Assembly (NCBI GenBank): GCA_017934475.1
Contig: JAGBJN010000001.1
Location: 292,981-356,980 of the forward strand
DNA: 64,000 nucleotides
Source of the DNA: Clostridia bacterium
GTDB taxonomy: Bacteria; Bacillota; Clostridia; TANB77; CAG-508
Direction of reading: 5' to 3'
Below are positions 9,229 through 18,549 of this stretch, one piece after another. A program made the position numbers and the translations under genes. The stretch's first letter is position 1. Each line of letters begins with the position of its first letter. A model generated the notes under the pieces. It worked only from the letters and a program-made list of their open reading frames with translations, searched no databases and was not told the DNA's origin.

Positions 9229-10953
9229 TTATTTTCCTAATATAAGTTTCATTTCCTCAAATCTTTTTACTTTCTTTGTAGTTGTTTTTATTAGCTCTTG
9301 ATCTGTTAATATCATTTTTTGTATATGTTTATATTTAGGAAATGTTTTATTTATCTCTTTTACTTGTTCCCATATTATTTTATAAAGTTCATCTTCTTTT
9401 GCGTTTGGATATTTTTCTTTTGCAATATCTTTATTATATACAACTTTTACAGATACTGTTAAATCATTTTTGTCCTTTTCATCAGGCATTCCAAACACCA
9501 TACATTCTTCTACAACATCAAGTCTATTTACTAATAATTCTAATTCTTCTGGAAATACTTTTTTACCATTTTTTAGTACAATTAAGTTCTTATCTCTTCC
9601 TGTTATTATAAGTCTTCCTCTTTTATTAAAACATCCCAAATCTCCTGTATAAAGCCATCCATCTTTTAATACTTCAGCTGTTTTTTCTGGCATTTCATAA
9701 TATCCTAGAAATACATTTGGACCTTTTACTCTTATTTCTCCTATTCCTTTTTCATCTGGATTTACAATTTCAATTGTATCATTCATCATAGGAACTCCAA
9801 CTGTACCAAATTCTATATTGTCATCATTTTCTGCTGCAATAACAGGTGCTGTTTCAGATAATCCATATCCTTGAACAACTTTTATTCCAAAATCATTAAA
9901 TCCTTTTGATATTTTAGGATCTGCAGGTGCTCCACCTGATATAATATGTCTAAATTCTCCTCCTAAAGCATTTATTATTTGTTTAAATAATTTTCTTCTA
10001 ACATCTATATGAAGTTTCATTAACAAATTGCTAATTACAAGAGCAAATTTAATTAATTTTGTTTTTCCCTGTTTATCTATTTCTTTCATTACTGTTTTAT
10101 AAATTGCTTCAACTAAAACAGGTACTCCAACAAAAATACTTACTTTATATTCATTTAAGTTTTGTTTTATATATCTTAATCCATCAGGAAATACTGTTTT
10201 TACTCCACATGAAATCATCATTGCAATACATGTTGAACCAAATATATGGTGAAATGGTAAAAATGCAATATTAGTATCTGTTGATCTTACATCTTGTGAA
10301 TGTTGCATTGCATATATATTTGATGCTACATTTCTTTGTGATAGCATTACAGCCTTTGATTGAGAAGTTGTTCCTGATGTAAATAGTAAAATATTCATTA
10401 CATCATTTTCTATTTCAAATTCTATATATTCTTTGTTTCCTTTTTCTATTTCTTCTTTTCCTTCTTCTATTATTGCAGAAAAACTCTCAAAAGATTCTAA
10501 ATTATCCATACTAATATAATCTTTAATATTTGTTCTTTCATTTGTTCTTATTTTACTTATCATTTCTGTTAATTTTTCATCAAATACGATTGCGTCAACT
10601 TTAGCTCTTATTAAAGAACTTTCTAACTCTTCATATTGTAAATCTTTATCAAGTGGTACTGATACTATTCCACCAAGTAAATTAGCAAAATGAGCTACTA
10701 CCCATTCGTATCTATTTTTTCCTATTATTGCTATTTTCTTTCCTTTTAATCCTTTTTTATATAACCCTGTTCCGAATTTATTTATATCTTCTAAAAATCT
10801 TTTATATGTGATATTTTCATACTCGAAATTTTTTCTGTCTTTCCAATGTTTAATTACAAATGCTATATTATTCCCATAATTGTTTACACTATTGTAGATA
10901 ACATCTTTTAAATTATTTACTTGTTTAATTTCCTTCTTAAAGTTTTTACTCAT
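9229..10953 (-). CDS. long-chain fatty-acid--CoA ligase (AMP-forming)
   Basis: This enzyme activates fatty acids to acyl-CoA through an acyl-adenylate at the membrane/cytosol interface. The 574 residues show the ANL-family motifs in order: the AMP-binding loop LLFTSGTTSQSKAVMLS (about residue 190), FLPFHHIFGS, VQGYGLSETAPV, DGWLYTGDLGCFNKRGRL, the hinge ITGRDKNLIVLKNGKKVFPEELE and a C-terminal catalytic lysine region (TTTKKVKRFEE). It is monocistronic. An acyl-ACP thioesterase at 50206-50952 is another lipid gene in the window, but the two are not linked. Chain-length preference cannot be read from the sequence. Confidence 0.9.
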   Translation of the reverse strand: MSKNFKKEIKQVNNLKDVIYNSVNNYGNNIAFVIKHWKDRKNFEYENITYKRFLEDINKFGTGLYKKGLKGKKIAIIGKNRYEWVVAHFANLLGGIVSVPLDKDLQYEELESSLIRAKVDAIVFDEKLTEMISKIRTNERTNIKDYISMDNLESFESFSAIIEEGKEEIEKGNKEYIEFEIENDVMNILLFTSGTTSQSKAVMLSQRNVASNIYAMQHSQDVRSTDTNIAFLPFHHIFGSTCIAMMISCGVKTVFPDGLRYIKQNLNEYKVSIFVGVPVLVEAIYKTVMKEIDKQGKTKLIKFALVISNLLMKLHIDVRRKLFKQIINALGGEFRHIISGGAPADPKISKGFNDFGIKVVQGYGLSETAPVIAAENDDNIEFGTVGVPMMNDTIEIVNPDEKGIGEIRVKGPNVFLGYYEMPEKTAEVLKDGWLYTGDLGCFNKRGRLIITGRDKNLIVLKNGKKVFPEELELLVNRLDVVEECMVFGMPDEKDKNDLTVSVKVVYNKDIAKEKYPNAKEDELYKIIWEQVKEINKTFPKYKHIQKMILTDQELIKTTTKKVKRFEEMKLILGK

Positions 10954-11041
10954 CGTTTTACCTCTTCACTTTAAATTATGCTTTTGTTATATCATATATT
11001 TTATTTTTAGTCTACTATATACTAATCAGTCAGTTTTTTAT

Positions 11042-11079
11042 AAAAAAAGCTATAAGTCTTTTAAATCAACTAATAGCTT
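11042..11079 (-). terminator. terminator after rdgB
   Basis: On the minus strand, arms AAGCTATTAGT and ACTTATAGCTT form a hairpin followed by a run of seven T. It ends the transcript of the RdgB-type gene before the acyl-CoA synthetase gene. Confidence 0.8.
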
Positions 11080-11090
11080 CTTTTCTAATT

Positions 11091-11678
11091 TTATTTTTTT
11101 AATTCTTTTTCCATTTTTTTTATTGCTCTGCCTCTATGTGATACACTATTTTTTTCATCTTCTGTTGCTTGGCCAAATGTTTTTTTCAAATCATTAGAAT
11201 AAAAAATACAATCATATCCAAAATCCTTATTTCCTAGTTCTTCTTTTGATATTTCTCCATATGTTTTTCCTTCAAATACTTTATAACTGCCATTTGGAAA
11301 ATAGACAACTATTGTACATATAAAATAAGCAGATCTATCTTTTCCTTCTAATTCTAATTGAAGCTTTGCTCTATTAGCCTCATTATTTCCATGCTCTCCT
11401 GCATATCTTGCACTATATACTCCAGGCTTACCTCCTATTGAATCCACACATAATCCACTATCATCTGCTATTACAACATAATTCAATCCCTGATTTTCAA
11501 GAAATTCATGTATTGTTTTAGCTTTAATTAATGCATTTTCCTCAAAAGTTATTCCTGTTTCTTCTATTTCTTCATAAAATTCAATTTCATTTAAAGTAAG
11601 AATATCGTAATCTGTCAATATTTCCTTAAATTCTTTTACTTTGTGTTTGTTATTTGATGCAAGTACTATTTTTTCCAT
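11091..11678 (-). CDS. rdgB: XTP/dITP (non-canonical purine NTP) pyrophosphatase, RdgB/HAM1 family
   Basis: This enzyme hydrolyses dITP, XTP and similar aberrant nucleotides to monophosphates and keeps them out of DNA. The 195-residue protein has the canonical SNNKHKVKEFKEIL start, the conserved DDSGLCVDSIGGKPGVYSARYAG (near residue 70), the GYDCIF region and SHRGRAIKKM at the end. It is the most canonical of three HAM1-family proteins in this window (the others are at 35907 and 48534). A terminator follows. Upstream lies the terminated PstS-like/699-residue pair, so it is probably transcribed alone. Confidence 0.93.
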   Translation of the reverse strand: MEKIVLASNNKHKVKEFKEILTDYDILTLNEIEFYEEIEETGITFEENALIKAKTIHEFLENQGLNYVVIADDSGLCVDSIGGKPGVYSARYAGEHGNNEANRAKLQLELEGKDRSAYFICTIVVYFPNGSYKVFEGKTYGEISKEELGNKDFGYDCIFYSNDLKKTFGQATEDEKNSVSHRGRAIKKMEKELKK

Positions 11679-11721
11679 ATTGTTCTCCTTTATAATTTTT
11701 TTATTTTCCTCATAATATCAT

Positions 11722-11753
11722 AAAAGCAAATAGTATAGTGCTATTTGCTTTAT
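11722..11753 (-). terminator. terminator after the PstS-like gene
   Basis: An 11-bp perfect stem (AAAGCAAATAG / CTATTTGCTTT) with a 7-nt loop lies just after the stop codon of the gene at 11760. On the minus strand it is followed by an imperfect T-run. Confidence 0.78.
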
Positions 11754-11759
11754 TTATAA

Positions 11760-12773
11760 TTATTTTATTTTAACATATCCACCGGCATATACAACTTCTT
11801 GTCCCTCATCTGTTAATAACCAATCTATTAATCTTCTTACATTGCTATCTTTTGGTACATCTTTTCTTGTTACTGCATATACTACTTTTGTTAATGGATA
11901 AGTTTTATCTGTTATTGTTGCATCACTTGGTTCTACACCATTTATTTTTAAGAATTTTGCATTATCTTTTACGTATTGTTCTTTTGCATATAGATAAATT
12001 GAATATCCAATTGAATATTTACTATTATCTCCATTTGCTACTGCATCTATTAATCCTGACATACTTGCTATTTCCATATCTGGAGACTTAGAAACTGTTT
12101 TTTCACCTTTCATAACCATTTTTTCCATTAAGTTTTCACTTCCTGAATTAGCTTCTCTTGTATATGGATATATTGGTGCATCATCTCCTCCAACTTCTTT
12201 CCAGTTTGTAATCTCACCTTTGTATATGGCTCTTATTTGGTCAAGAGTTAAAGATTGAACAGGATTTTCTTTATTTAATAAAAATACAAATCCATCATAT
12301 CCTATTCCTGTGTTATCAAATTCTACTCCTGCATCTTTTGCTTGTTGTAATATATCGTCTGATGGTTCAGATACAAATATTAAATCTTTTGTTTTGTTTA
12401 TTAAACTTGCATATACTTTTGCTGATTTTCCTTGTGTATTTTCATCTAAATATTTTTGAGCTTCAGCGTCTGTGTATCCTAAAACTTTTTTTGTTATTTC
12501 TCCAACCATTGGAAGCATTGCTGTTGCTCCATCAACTTTTGGAAATTCTTCTTCTGTCATTGTAAATTTTGATGTTACATTTGTATTTGCATTTACTTCA
12601 TTTGTATTTGTTTGAACATTGCTTGTTGCAGCATTTCCATTATTATTATTTGCTATTGTCTCATTTCTATCTTTATTTATCATTACAGTCACAAAAACAC
12701 ATAAACCTACTATTATTAATAATAGCATTCCAACAACTATACCTGTTACATTTATTTTTTTATTTTCTTCCAT
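11760..12773 (-). CDS. membrane-anchored PstS-like (phosphate-binding type) periplasmic-binding-fold protein
   Basis: The protein has one N-terminal membrane helix (about residues 9-32), then an Asn/Thr-rich linker to about residue 70. A PstS-like binding domain follows: KVDGATAMLPMVGEIT, YDGFVFLLNKENPVQSLTLDQIRAIYKGEITNWKEVGG and YTREANSGSENLMEKMV. It ends with VVYAVTRKDVPKDSNVRRLIDWLLTDEGQ. No lipobox cysteine is present, so it is anchored by the helix rather than by lipid. No pstCAB genes are nearby. It overlaps by 14 nt the gene for the large exported protein at 12760-14859, suggesting a translationally coupled pair. The ligand is unknown; phosphate is only the family default. Confidence 0.82.
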   Translation of the reverse strand: MEENKKINVTGIVVGMLLLIIVGLCVFVTVMINKDRNETIANNNNGNAATSNVQTNTNEVNANTNVTSKFTMTEEEFPKVDGATAMLPMVGEITKKVLGYTDAEAQKYLDENTQGKSAKVYASLINKTKDLIFVSEPSDDILQQAKDAGVEFDNTGIGYDGFVFLLNKENPVQSLTLDQIRAIYKGEITNWKEVGGDDAPIYPYTREANSGSENLMEKMVMKGEKTVSKSPDMEIASMSGLIDAVANGDNSKYSIGYSIYLYAKEQYVKDNAKFLKINGVEPSDATITDKTYPLTKVVYAVTRKDVPKDSNVRRLIDWLLTDEGQEVVYAGGYVKIK

Positions 12774-14859
12774 TTTTCTTCCCCCTCGTTATTCTTATAA
12801 TTATAAATAATATTAAAATTAATATTAACACAAAAATTATTATTATTGTTCCTAATATAATAGGATTTTTAGTAATAAAATCAATTAAACTTCCATTATC
12901 TTTTCTTACATTTAAACCCATTTCTTGTGAATTATTCTCATTTGTTATTATTTCTTCTTGTGTTTTATATTCTTCTGTATCTAAAGTAACTTTTGTGTTT
13001 GTTATTTTATTTACTATTTCATTTCTTTTTGTATCATTATTATTTTGATTTTCCTCTAACATTTGTTTTGCTTCATCGCATTCGGAAGCTCCATAGATAT
13101 ATAATAACCCACTTTCATCAGAAGAATTATTAAAATCTATTACATATTTACCTTCTTCTACTTTACAAGTACCAACACAATGTGCTACTACGGGTATTTT
13201 ACAATAATTTTTTACTACTTCATTATCGAATAATTTAATGTTCTTCTTTGAATTTTCTATCCAACTTCTTAATTTTTCAATTTGCTCTTGTTTAGTTTTT
13301 TCATCTTTTTTGCTATAATACTCATCAGTACCATCCTGAATTTCTTTTATTTTTTTTTCATCATATGCAATCCTTGTATCTATTCTACCATATTTTTCAG
13401 CAATCTCTTTTGTTTCTTCTGAATAATATCCAACTGTTACTTCAGGATAGTTATCTGAAGGATCATATAAAACAATTCTTATATATAAATCTATATTCAT
13501 CATATTAACAAACTGAACAATTTCTTCTTCTGTTATATCTATCTTATTTCCATCTATATCTGAATTAACATATACTCTTTTTATTCCAGTATTAATCATC
13601 CCAGTTGGTGCGCCTCCAGCAACTATTGTTCTTAATATGCTATATTCATCTCTTTTCATAAGAACAATATCTTCTGGTGCGGTTTCCACACCATGTTGAG
13701 AATTTGTTGTATCTTTGTTAACATATAAATCTTTGCCTTGTTCTGTTTCATAATAATTAATTGCAACCATTTTTCCAACTGCACACGTTTCCTTATTATC
13801 TCCATCACTTAGATAATCATAATTCATTAAATCTCTTGTATATGTATTGCAAATTAAAGTAGCTAAACAAAATTTTTTTCCATAATAACTATTATATACT
13901 ATTACTACATCTTTTTTTCCATCAGCATCTGTATAACCTAATGTATTATTTTTATATTCTTCGATTAAAAATGTATATTCTAAAATACTTTCAATTGTCC
14001 TATTTAATTCATCTGTGCTATTATCCCAATCTCTACCATATACCCAATTTGCTATAGTATTTTCTAAATGAATTGCTTCACTTTCTTCACCTTGTTTTTT
14101 ACCAAATTTATATACATGATGAGAAAATTCTCCATGATTTCCATTCATAAATTCCTTTATATTGTTTAAAACATATTCATCTATATCAGATAAACTCTCA
14201 GCATATTCTCCATACTTTAAGTTTTTGTATGTTTCTTTTTGAATTATAAAGTTGCTTGTTAAATTATTTACTTTAAAATCAAAATATTCCGTACTTACTG
14301 TATTATTATCATATTCATAAGCTCCTGGCCATATCTTTTGAACAAGAGGTATATCATATTTTGAAAGTTTTACATTTATTTGAAATAATTTAACATCTTT
14401 TCCTTTTAGTTTATCCATTGTGTATTTTATTATTTTTGCATTTTGAAGATCACTATCTGTTTTATATGTAATTTCTATTTTCTTTCCTTCGTTTGGAAAA
14501 ATTTCAAAATAAAATACATATTCATCTCCAACTTTTTCAAAATTTTGTATTTCTAAGTCATTTACTTTTATTTTTAATGAGTTTATAGTTAAACTACTAT
14601 AACTATCTTCAAGTTTTATACTTGCTTTTCTTACTATTTTTTCACTAGATAAATTAGTAAATAATTGCAAATTATTTATTTCTGATGTTTCTTCATTTAT
14701 ATCCACTTTATTATAAGTTATTTCTATATTATTGTAATCATTTAATATAACTGGTTCACCTATAAATACTGTAGAACCTGTAGAAGCATTAGAGTTTGTA
14801 GTTATACATAATAATATAAATAATATTGCAAATGTTATATAAATTATATATTTTTTCAT
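12760..14859 (-). CDS. large exported, C-terminally anchored protein of unknown family
   Basis: I do not recognise this 699-residue protein. It has a cleavable-looking signal peptide (first ~25 residues, ending near NSNASTG). A beta-rich N-terminal region to about residue 210 follows, then a central domain with several cysteines (FCLATLICNT, KETCAVGKM, KNYCKIPVVAHCVGTCKV). A charged region precedes one C-terminal membrane helix (about residues 668-692) and a basic RGKKNGRK tail. This is the topology of a surface protein facing outward. It is translationally coupled to the PstS-like gene through a 14-nt overlap, so the two probably act together. Any enzymatic role is unassigned. Confidence 0.8.
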   Translation of the reverse strand: MKKYIIYITFAILFILLCITTNSNASTGSTVFIGEPVILNDYNNIEITYNKVDINEETSEINNLQLFTNLSSEKIVRKASIKLEDSYSSLTINSLKIKVNDLEIQNFEKVGDEYVFYFEIFPNEGKKIEITYKTDSDLQNAKIIKYTMDKLKGKDVKLFQINVKLSKYDIPLVQKIWPGAYEYDNNTVSTEYFDFKVNNLTSNFIIQKETYKNLKYGEYAESLSDIDEYVLNNIKEFMNGNHGEFSHHVYKFGKKQGEESEAIHLENTIANWVYGRDWDNSTDELNRTIESILEYTFLIEEYKNNTLGYTDADGKKDVVIVYNSYYGKKFCLATLICNTYTRDLMNYDYLSDGDNKETCAVGKMVAINYYETEQGKDLYVNKDTTNSQHGVETAPEDIVLMKRDEYSILRTIVAGGAPTGMINTGIKRVYVNSDIDGNKIDITEEEIVQFVNMMNIDLYIRIVLYDPSDNYPEVTVGYYSEETKEIAEKYGRIDTRIAYDEKKIKEIQDGTDEYYSKKDEKTKQEQIEKLRSWIENSKKNIKLFDNEVVKNYCKIPVVAHCVGTCKVEEGKYVIDFNNSSDESGLLYIYGASECDEAKQMLEENQNNNDTKRNEIVNKITNTKVTLDTEEYKTQEEIITNENNSQEMGLNVRKDNGSLIDFITKNPIILGTIIIIFVLILILILFIIIRITRGKKNGRK

Positions 14860-14928
14860 TTGTGCTCCTTTCTTACTAAAAGAATAACATTAATGTATTT
14901 TTTTTTCAATATTTATTTTATTTTTTAT

Positions 14929-16452
14929 TTAATTATTTACATGATGTGTTACCATTGGTGTATTTAGTGTAATATTGCTAAATGTATATCCATTCTCCAA
15001 ACCATAATCTATAATCATAGGAAGAGCTTCTAATACTTTTTCATTAGATCCAAAATCATGCATTAATACTACATTTACTTTATCTTTGCTCAATCCTGCT
15101 ACCACATTATTATACATATCTTCTCCAGTTCTTGCCCCTCCAGCATCTCCTGAAGAAATATTCCAATCAAAGTATCTATAGCCACTATTTACTACTAATT
15201 CTGTAAGTCTTGTCATAATCCCTGGATTATAATCACTTACCGTATTCGAACTACCTCCAGGAAATCTCGTAATTGTTGCATTATATCCTGTTGAAGCAAG
15301 TATTTTTTCTTGAAGTTTTGTTATATTTTGCATATAAGTACTTTCAGATTCATAAATTGTACTGTAATCATGTGAATATCCATGTATTCCAATTGTATGT
15401 CCTTCATTATATTCTCTTTTTACAAGTTCTTCCCCTTCACTACCATAATTTAATATAAAAAAAGTTGCCTTTACATTTCTTTCTTTTAAAATATCCAATA
15501 CTTTTGGAGTTATATTGGTCGATGGTCCATCATCAAACGTTAAATATATTACACCTCTTCCGTTACCTTCATCACTATTTGCTTGTTTTAAAACTTCTTC
15601 TCTAACTGTTACTTCTCTTGTTTCTATTGCTTCATTTCCACTACTATCTGTTACTTTATATGTGATTGTATATTTTCCTTCTTTTGAAGTATCTACATTT
15701 CCTATTATCGTAATTTTATCTGTAATATCACCGTCTTTTTCATCTATTGCTGTAGCCCCTTCTTCTTCATAATCATTATTAATATATACTGTTTGACTTT
15801 TTTTACCATTTAATTCTATTTCAGGTGGCACATCATCTATTATTTTCACATTTCTAATTATTTCAATGTTATTACCTGATAAATCTTCTACATAATATTT
15901 TATTTTAAAATTATTTTCATCAATATTTTGTTTTTCTGTTTTTACTTTATCTGTAATATCACCATCATAATTATCTATTGCCTTAAATCCTGGCTCTTCA
16001 TATTCTGCTGTATACGATTGATTGAAATTTATATCTCCCTTTAAATCAATTTTCGGTTTTGTTGTATCTACAACTTTTACCATTGTTTCTTTTTTATATT
16101 CTCCAGTAATTGTATCTAATACATATTCTATTTTATATTCACCGATTTTTTTGTAATTTATCTCTCCTCTTATTTGTATATCATCTGTTACATCTTTAAA
16201 ATGATATTTAGCTTTTGCTTTTTCAACCCTTTGATCTGTATTAACTTCAATATTCTTCATTGTTCCTATATATATGTCTGGCTTTTCAAATACAAATGTT
16301 ACTAAAAAAATAACACAAAATATTCCCATGCATATAGCTAAATATTTTAAAAGTCCATTTTTATTTTTAACAATAAATATAATTAAACCAATTAAAATTG
16401 CAAGTATTGCTGCTATCATCTCTACTACATATATTATAATATTTATCCCCAT
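14929..16452 (-). CDS. membrane-anchored polysaccharide deacetylase with Ig-like (DUF5011-type) repeats
   Basis: This is a predicted carbohydrate esterase family 4 enzyme that removes acetyl groups from surface or cell-wall glycans. Two N-terminal membrane helices (to about residue 55) precede tandem Ig-like domains of about 75 residues, marked by repeated DxxDGDITDKV / YTITYKVTDSSGNEA patterns (residues ~130-285). The NodB domain follows: YLTFDDGPSTN, IGIHGYSHDYS (metal-binding HxxxH), RFPGGSSN, RYFDWNISSGD and VVLMHDFG. All five catalytic motifs are visible. It is transcribed alone. The Ig repeats probably hold the catalytic domain out in the wall. Confidence 0.88.
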   Translation of the reverse strand: MGINIIIYVVEMIAAILAILIGLIIFIVKNKNGLLKYLAICMGIFCVIFLVTFVFEKPDIYIGTMKNIEVNTDQRVEKAKAKYHFKDVTDDIQIRGEINYKKIGEYKIEYVLDTITGEYKKETMVKVVDTTKPKIDLKGDINFNQSYTAEYEEPGFKAIDNYDGDITDKVKTEKQNIDENNFKIKYYVEDLSGNNIEIIRNVKIIDDVPPEIELNGKKSQTVYINNDYEEEGATAIDEKDGDITDKITIIGNVDTSKEGKYTITYKVTDSSGNEAIETREVTVREEVLKQANSDEGNGRGVIYLTFDDGPSTNITPKVLDILKERNVKATFFILNYGSEGEELVKREYNEGHTIGIHGYSHDYSTIYESESTYMQNITKLQEKILASTGYNATITRFPGGSSNTVSDYNPGIMTRLTELVVNSGYRYFDWNISSGDAGGARTGEDMYNNVVAGLSKDKVNVVLMHDFGSNEKVLEALPMIIDYGLENGYTFSNITLNTPMVTHHVNN

Positions 16453-16528
16453 TTATAATTCTTCCTTTTTTTGACCATTTTCTACAATATATTTTAATTT
16501 TCTTTTTAACTTAATTCAAGTACCTTTA

Positions 16529-16942
16529 TTATTCTAAATTCAAAATTTCACCATCGATATCTACTATTTCATTTATCGGAATTTCACATTTTTCCATTAT
16601 TATTAAATGATTATAATCATCAATTTTTTTTATTACTCCTGTAACTTCTTCATACTTTCCGCCTTCTTTTCTTAAATCAGGTATAAAATATGTTATTTTT
16701 ACTTGTATATTTTCATTTATTTTCTCTCTTATAATTTCAAATTTTCTATCTAATATTTCTTTTTCTTCCTCATCCAAATCTACCCTTTTACTTGTAAGTC
16801 TTCCAGTTTCTTTAATTGCATCTCCATGCCCTGTTAATGCTGCATATGGTGCAAATTGAGCAGATCTTTCATATAAAGACATTTGAGGATGTTTTTTTGA
16901 GACATGATGAGGAAGATTTATTATATCTTCATATTTATCCAT
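16529..16942 (-). CDS. YolD-like protein
   Basis: YolD-family proteins are small companions of Y-family polymerases in Firmicutes; their biochemical role is not settled. The 137 residues carry the family start DIINLPHHVSKKHPQMS, then RSAQFAPYAALTGHGDAI and the acidic TSKRVDLDEEEKEIL region, followed by a beta-rich C-terminal half. The gene begins 1 bp after the polymerase stop codon, so the two form one LexA-controlled operon. The upstream partner strengthens the assignment. Confidence 0.88.
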   Translation of the reverse strand: MDKYEDIINLPHHVSKKHPQMSLYERSAQFAPYAALTGHGDAIKETGRLTSKRVDLDEEEKEILDRKFEIIREKINENIQVKITYFIPDLRKEGGKYEEVTGVIKKIDDYNHLIIMEKCEIPINEIVDIDGEILNLE

Positions 16943-16943
16943 T

Positions 16944-18440
16944 TTATGAATTATGACCTCCTATTTGTTTATTTCTATCTATTGTTGTTCCTCCTTCTTG
17001 CAAATTCATCCCTTTTATTATTGCATTTTTTCCATATTTATTTTTTATATTTAACATCGCATTTTGTATTTTCTTTTCAGCCTCTTCTTTTTTATTATCC
17101 TTTTCTTTTTGTATATAACTTCCAAATAAATCTATTTGTTCAAAATTTTTTTCTTCTTTTGCTTTTTCTTCATTTGTAAGATTATTAGCTGAAATATTAA
17201 CCCTTCTTGTAAGAAGATTTGGATTTATTATTCTTTCATATAGTTTCATAACTGCTTCCATTATAATTTTTGTTGATGAAGTTTTATGATCTATATTTAT
17301 GGTTCCATGTGCATGTTTAGGAACCTTTCTTCCATATCTGTCTATTGTTATTTCACCTTTATAATTTTTACTTATTTCAGGATCAACTAAATTTTCTATA
17401 TCATATCCTATAGTAAGAACAAGTTGATTTGTAGCTAATCTCTTTTGTGCCAAGTCTAGCGTTAAAAGTTCTGTCATTTCTTTTACAATAAGTCTTGTTT
17501 TCTCATAATTATATGGGCAATGTAATACTTGTCCAGAATTTAAACTTTTTGTTTCTGGTACATATGATTTTATACTTTGCATTGTACAAGGTTCCCACCC
17601 CCATGCATGATCTATTAATAATTCTGCATTTACTCCAAATAATTTATATAATAATTCTTCATTTTCTAAAGATGCTCTAGCAACATCTCCCATTGTATAT
17701 ATTCTATGTTTTTCCAAGTTTCTTGCTATTCCTTTACCTACACGCCAAAAATCTGTAATTGGTCTATGACTCCATAGTAGCTTTCTGTAACTCATTTCAT
17801 TAAGTTCCGCAATTCTTACTCCATTTTTATCAGGCTCAGTATGTTTTGCCCACACATCCATTGCAACTTTAGCCAAATATAAATTTGTTCCTATTCCTGC
17901 AGTAGATGTTATCCCTGTTGTTTCATATACATCATGCATTACTTTAGTTGCAAGTTCTTTTGGTGATAATTTGTAGGTCTTTAAATAATGTGTAACATCA
18001 CAAAAAACTTCATCTACAGAATAAACATATATATCTTCAGGTGAAAAATATTTTAAATACACATTATATATTCTTGTACTATAATCCATATAAAGTGCCA
18101 TTCTTGGAGGTGCTGCAATATAATCTAGTTTTAATCTTGGATTATTTTTTAGTTCCTCTGCTAAATATGATGAACCTTCAAATTCTTCATTTCTTATTTT
18201 TCTCTTTCTTTCAGAATTTACTTCCTTTACTTTTTGTACAACCTCAAAAAGCCTTGCTCTACCTGGGATTCCATATAATTTTAGTGATGGACTTACTGCA
18301 AGGCAAATTGTTTTTTCAGTTCTACTCCTGTCAGCTACAACTAAGTTCGTAGTCATTGGATTTAATTTTCTTTCAACACATTCTACAGAAGCGTAAAAAC
18401 TTTTTAAATCAATTGCAATATATATATGTTCTTCTTTCAT
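16944..18440 (-). CDS. Y-family DNA polymerase (UvrX/DinB-like), SOS-inducible
   Basis: This is a translesion DNA polymerase that copies past damaged bases. Motifs in order: the first metal-binding aspartate in IAIDLKSFYASVECVERKLNP, the YSVDEVFCDVT catalytic pair (about residue 145), GIGTNLYLAKVAMD, the helix-hairpin region ARNLEKHRIYTMGDVA and a little-finger region after about residue 320. The ATG at 18440 is chosen because AGGAG lies just upstream. A longer frame to 18476 would start inside the -10 and LexA sites and has no ribosome binding site. The ~500-residue length fits the UvrX-type subgroup. It is followed at once by yolD. Confidence 0.9.
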   Translation of the reverse strand: MKEEHIYIAIDLKSFYASVECVERKLNPMTTNLVVADRSRTEKTICLAVSPSLKLYGIPGRARLFEVVQKVKEVNSERKRKIRNEEFEGSSYLAEELKNNPRLKLDYIAAPPRMALYMDYSTRIYNVYLKYFSPEDIYVYSVDEVFCDVTHYLKTYKLSPKELATKVMHDVYETTGITSTAGIGTNLYLAKVAMDVWAKHTEPDKNGVRIAELNEMSYRKLLWSHRPITDFWRVGKGIARNLEKHRIYTMGDVARASLENEELLYKLFGVNAELLIDHAWGWEPCTMQSIKSYVPETKSLNSGQVLHCPYNYEKTRLIVKEMTELLTLDLAQKRLATNQLVLTIGYDIENLVDPEISKNYKGEITIDRYGRKVPKHAHGTINIDHKTSSTKIIMEAVMKLYERIINPNLLTRRVNISANNLTNEEKAKEEKNFEQIDLFGSYIQKEKDNKKEEAEKKIQNAMLNIKNKYGKNAIIKGMNLQEGGTTIDRNKQIGGHNS

Positions 18441-18452
18441 TTCTTCTCCTTT

Positions 18453-18465
18453 GAACTTATGTTCG
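18453..18465 (-). promoter_or_regulatory. LexA (SOS) box of the polY-yolD operon
   Basis: The minus-strand sequence CGAACATAAGTTC matches the Firmicutes LexA consensus GAAC-N4-GTTC. It sits 2 bp downstream of the -10 box and just before the ribosome binding site, an ideal repression position. The dinD promoter has the same layout. Confidence 0.85.
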
Positions 18466-18466
18466 T

Positions 18467-18495
18467 ATTTTATCATTTATAACATTTATTGTCAA
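18467..18495 (-). promoter_or_regulatory. sigma-A promoter of polY-yolD
   Basis: A perfect -35 TTGACA (18490-18495) and a -10 TAAAAT (18467-18472) are separated by 17 bp. The LexA box follows immediately. Confidence 0.82.
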
Positions 18496-18502
18496 TATAA
18501 AA

Positions 18503-18546
18503 AAATAAAGAACTGAAAAGTAGTTATACTTTCAGTCCTTTATTTT
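18503..18546 (-). terminator. terminator after the 128-residue unknown gene
   Basis: A long stem (AATAAAGAACTGAAAAG with CTTTCAGTCCTTTATT, one mismatch) lies directly downstream of the stop codon at 18550. It separates this gene from the SOS operon. Confidence 0.8.
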
Positions 18547-18549
18547 GTG

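Noticed and set aside
11760-12773. A complete phosphate (Pst) transport system
   Set aside because: Only a binding-fold protein is present, without pstC, pstA or pstB nearby and without a lipobox.
18441-18476. Longer N-terminus for the Y-family polymerase (start at 18476)
   Set aside because: This start lies beside the -10 element and upstream of the LexA box; no ribosome binding site precedes it, while AGGAG supports 18440.
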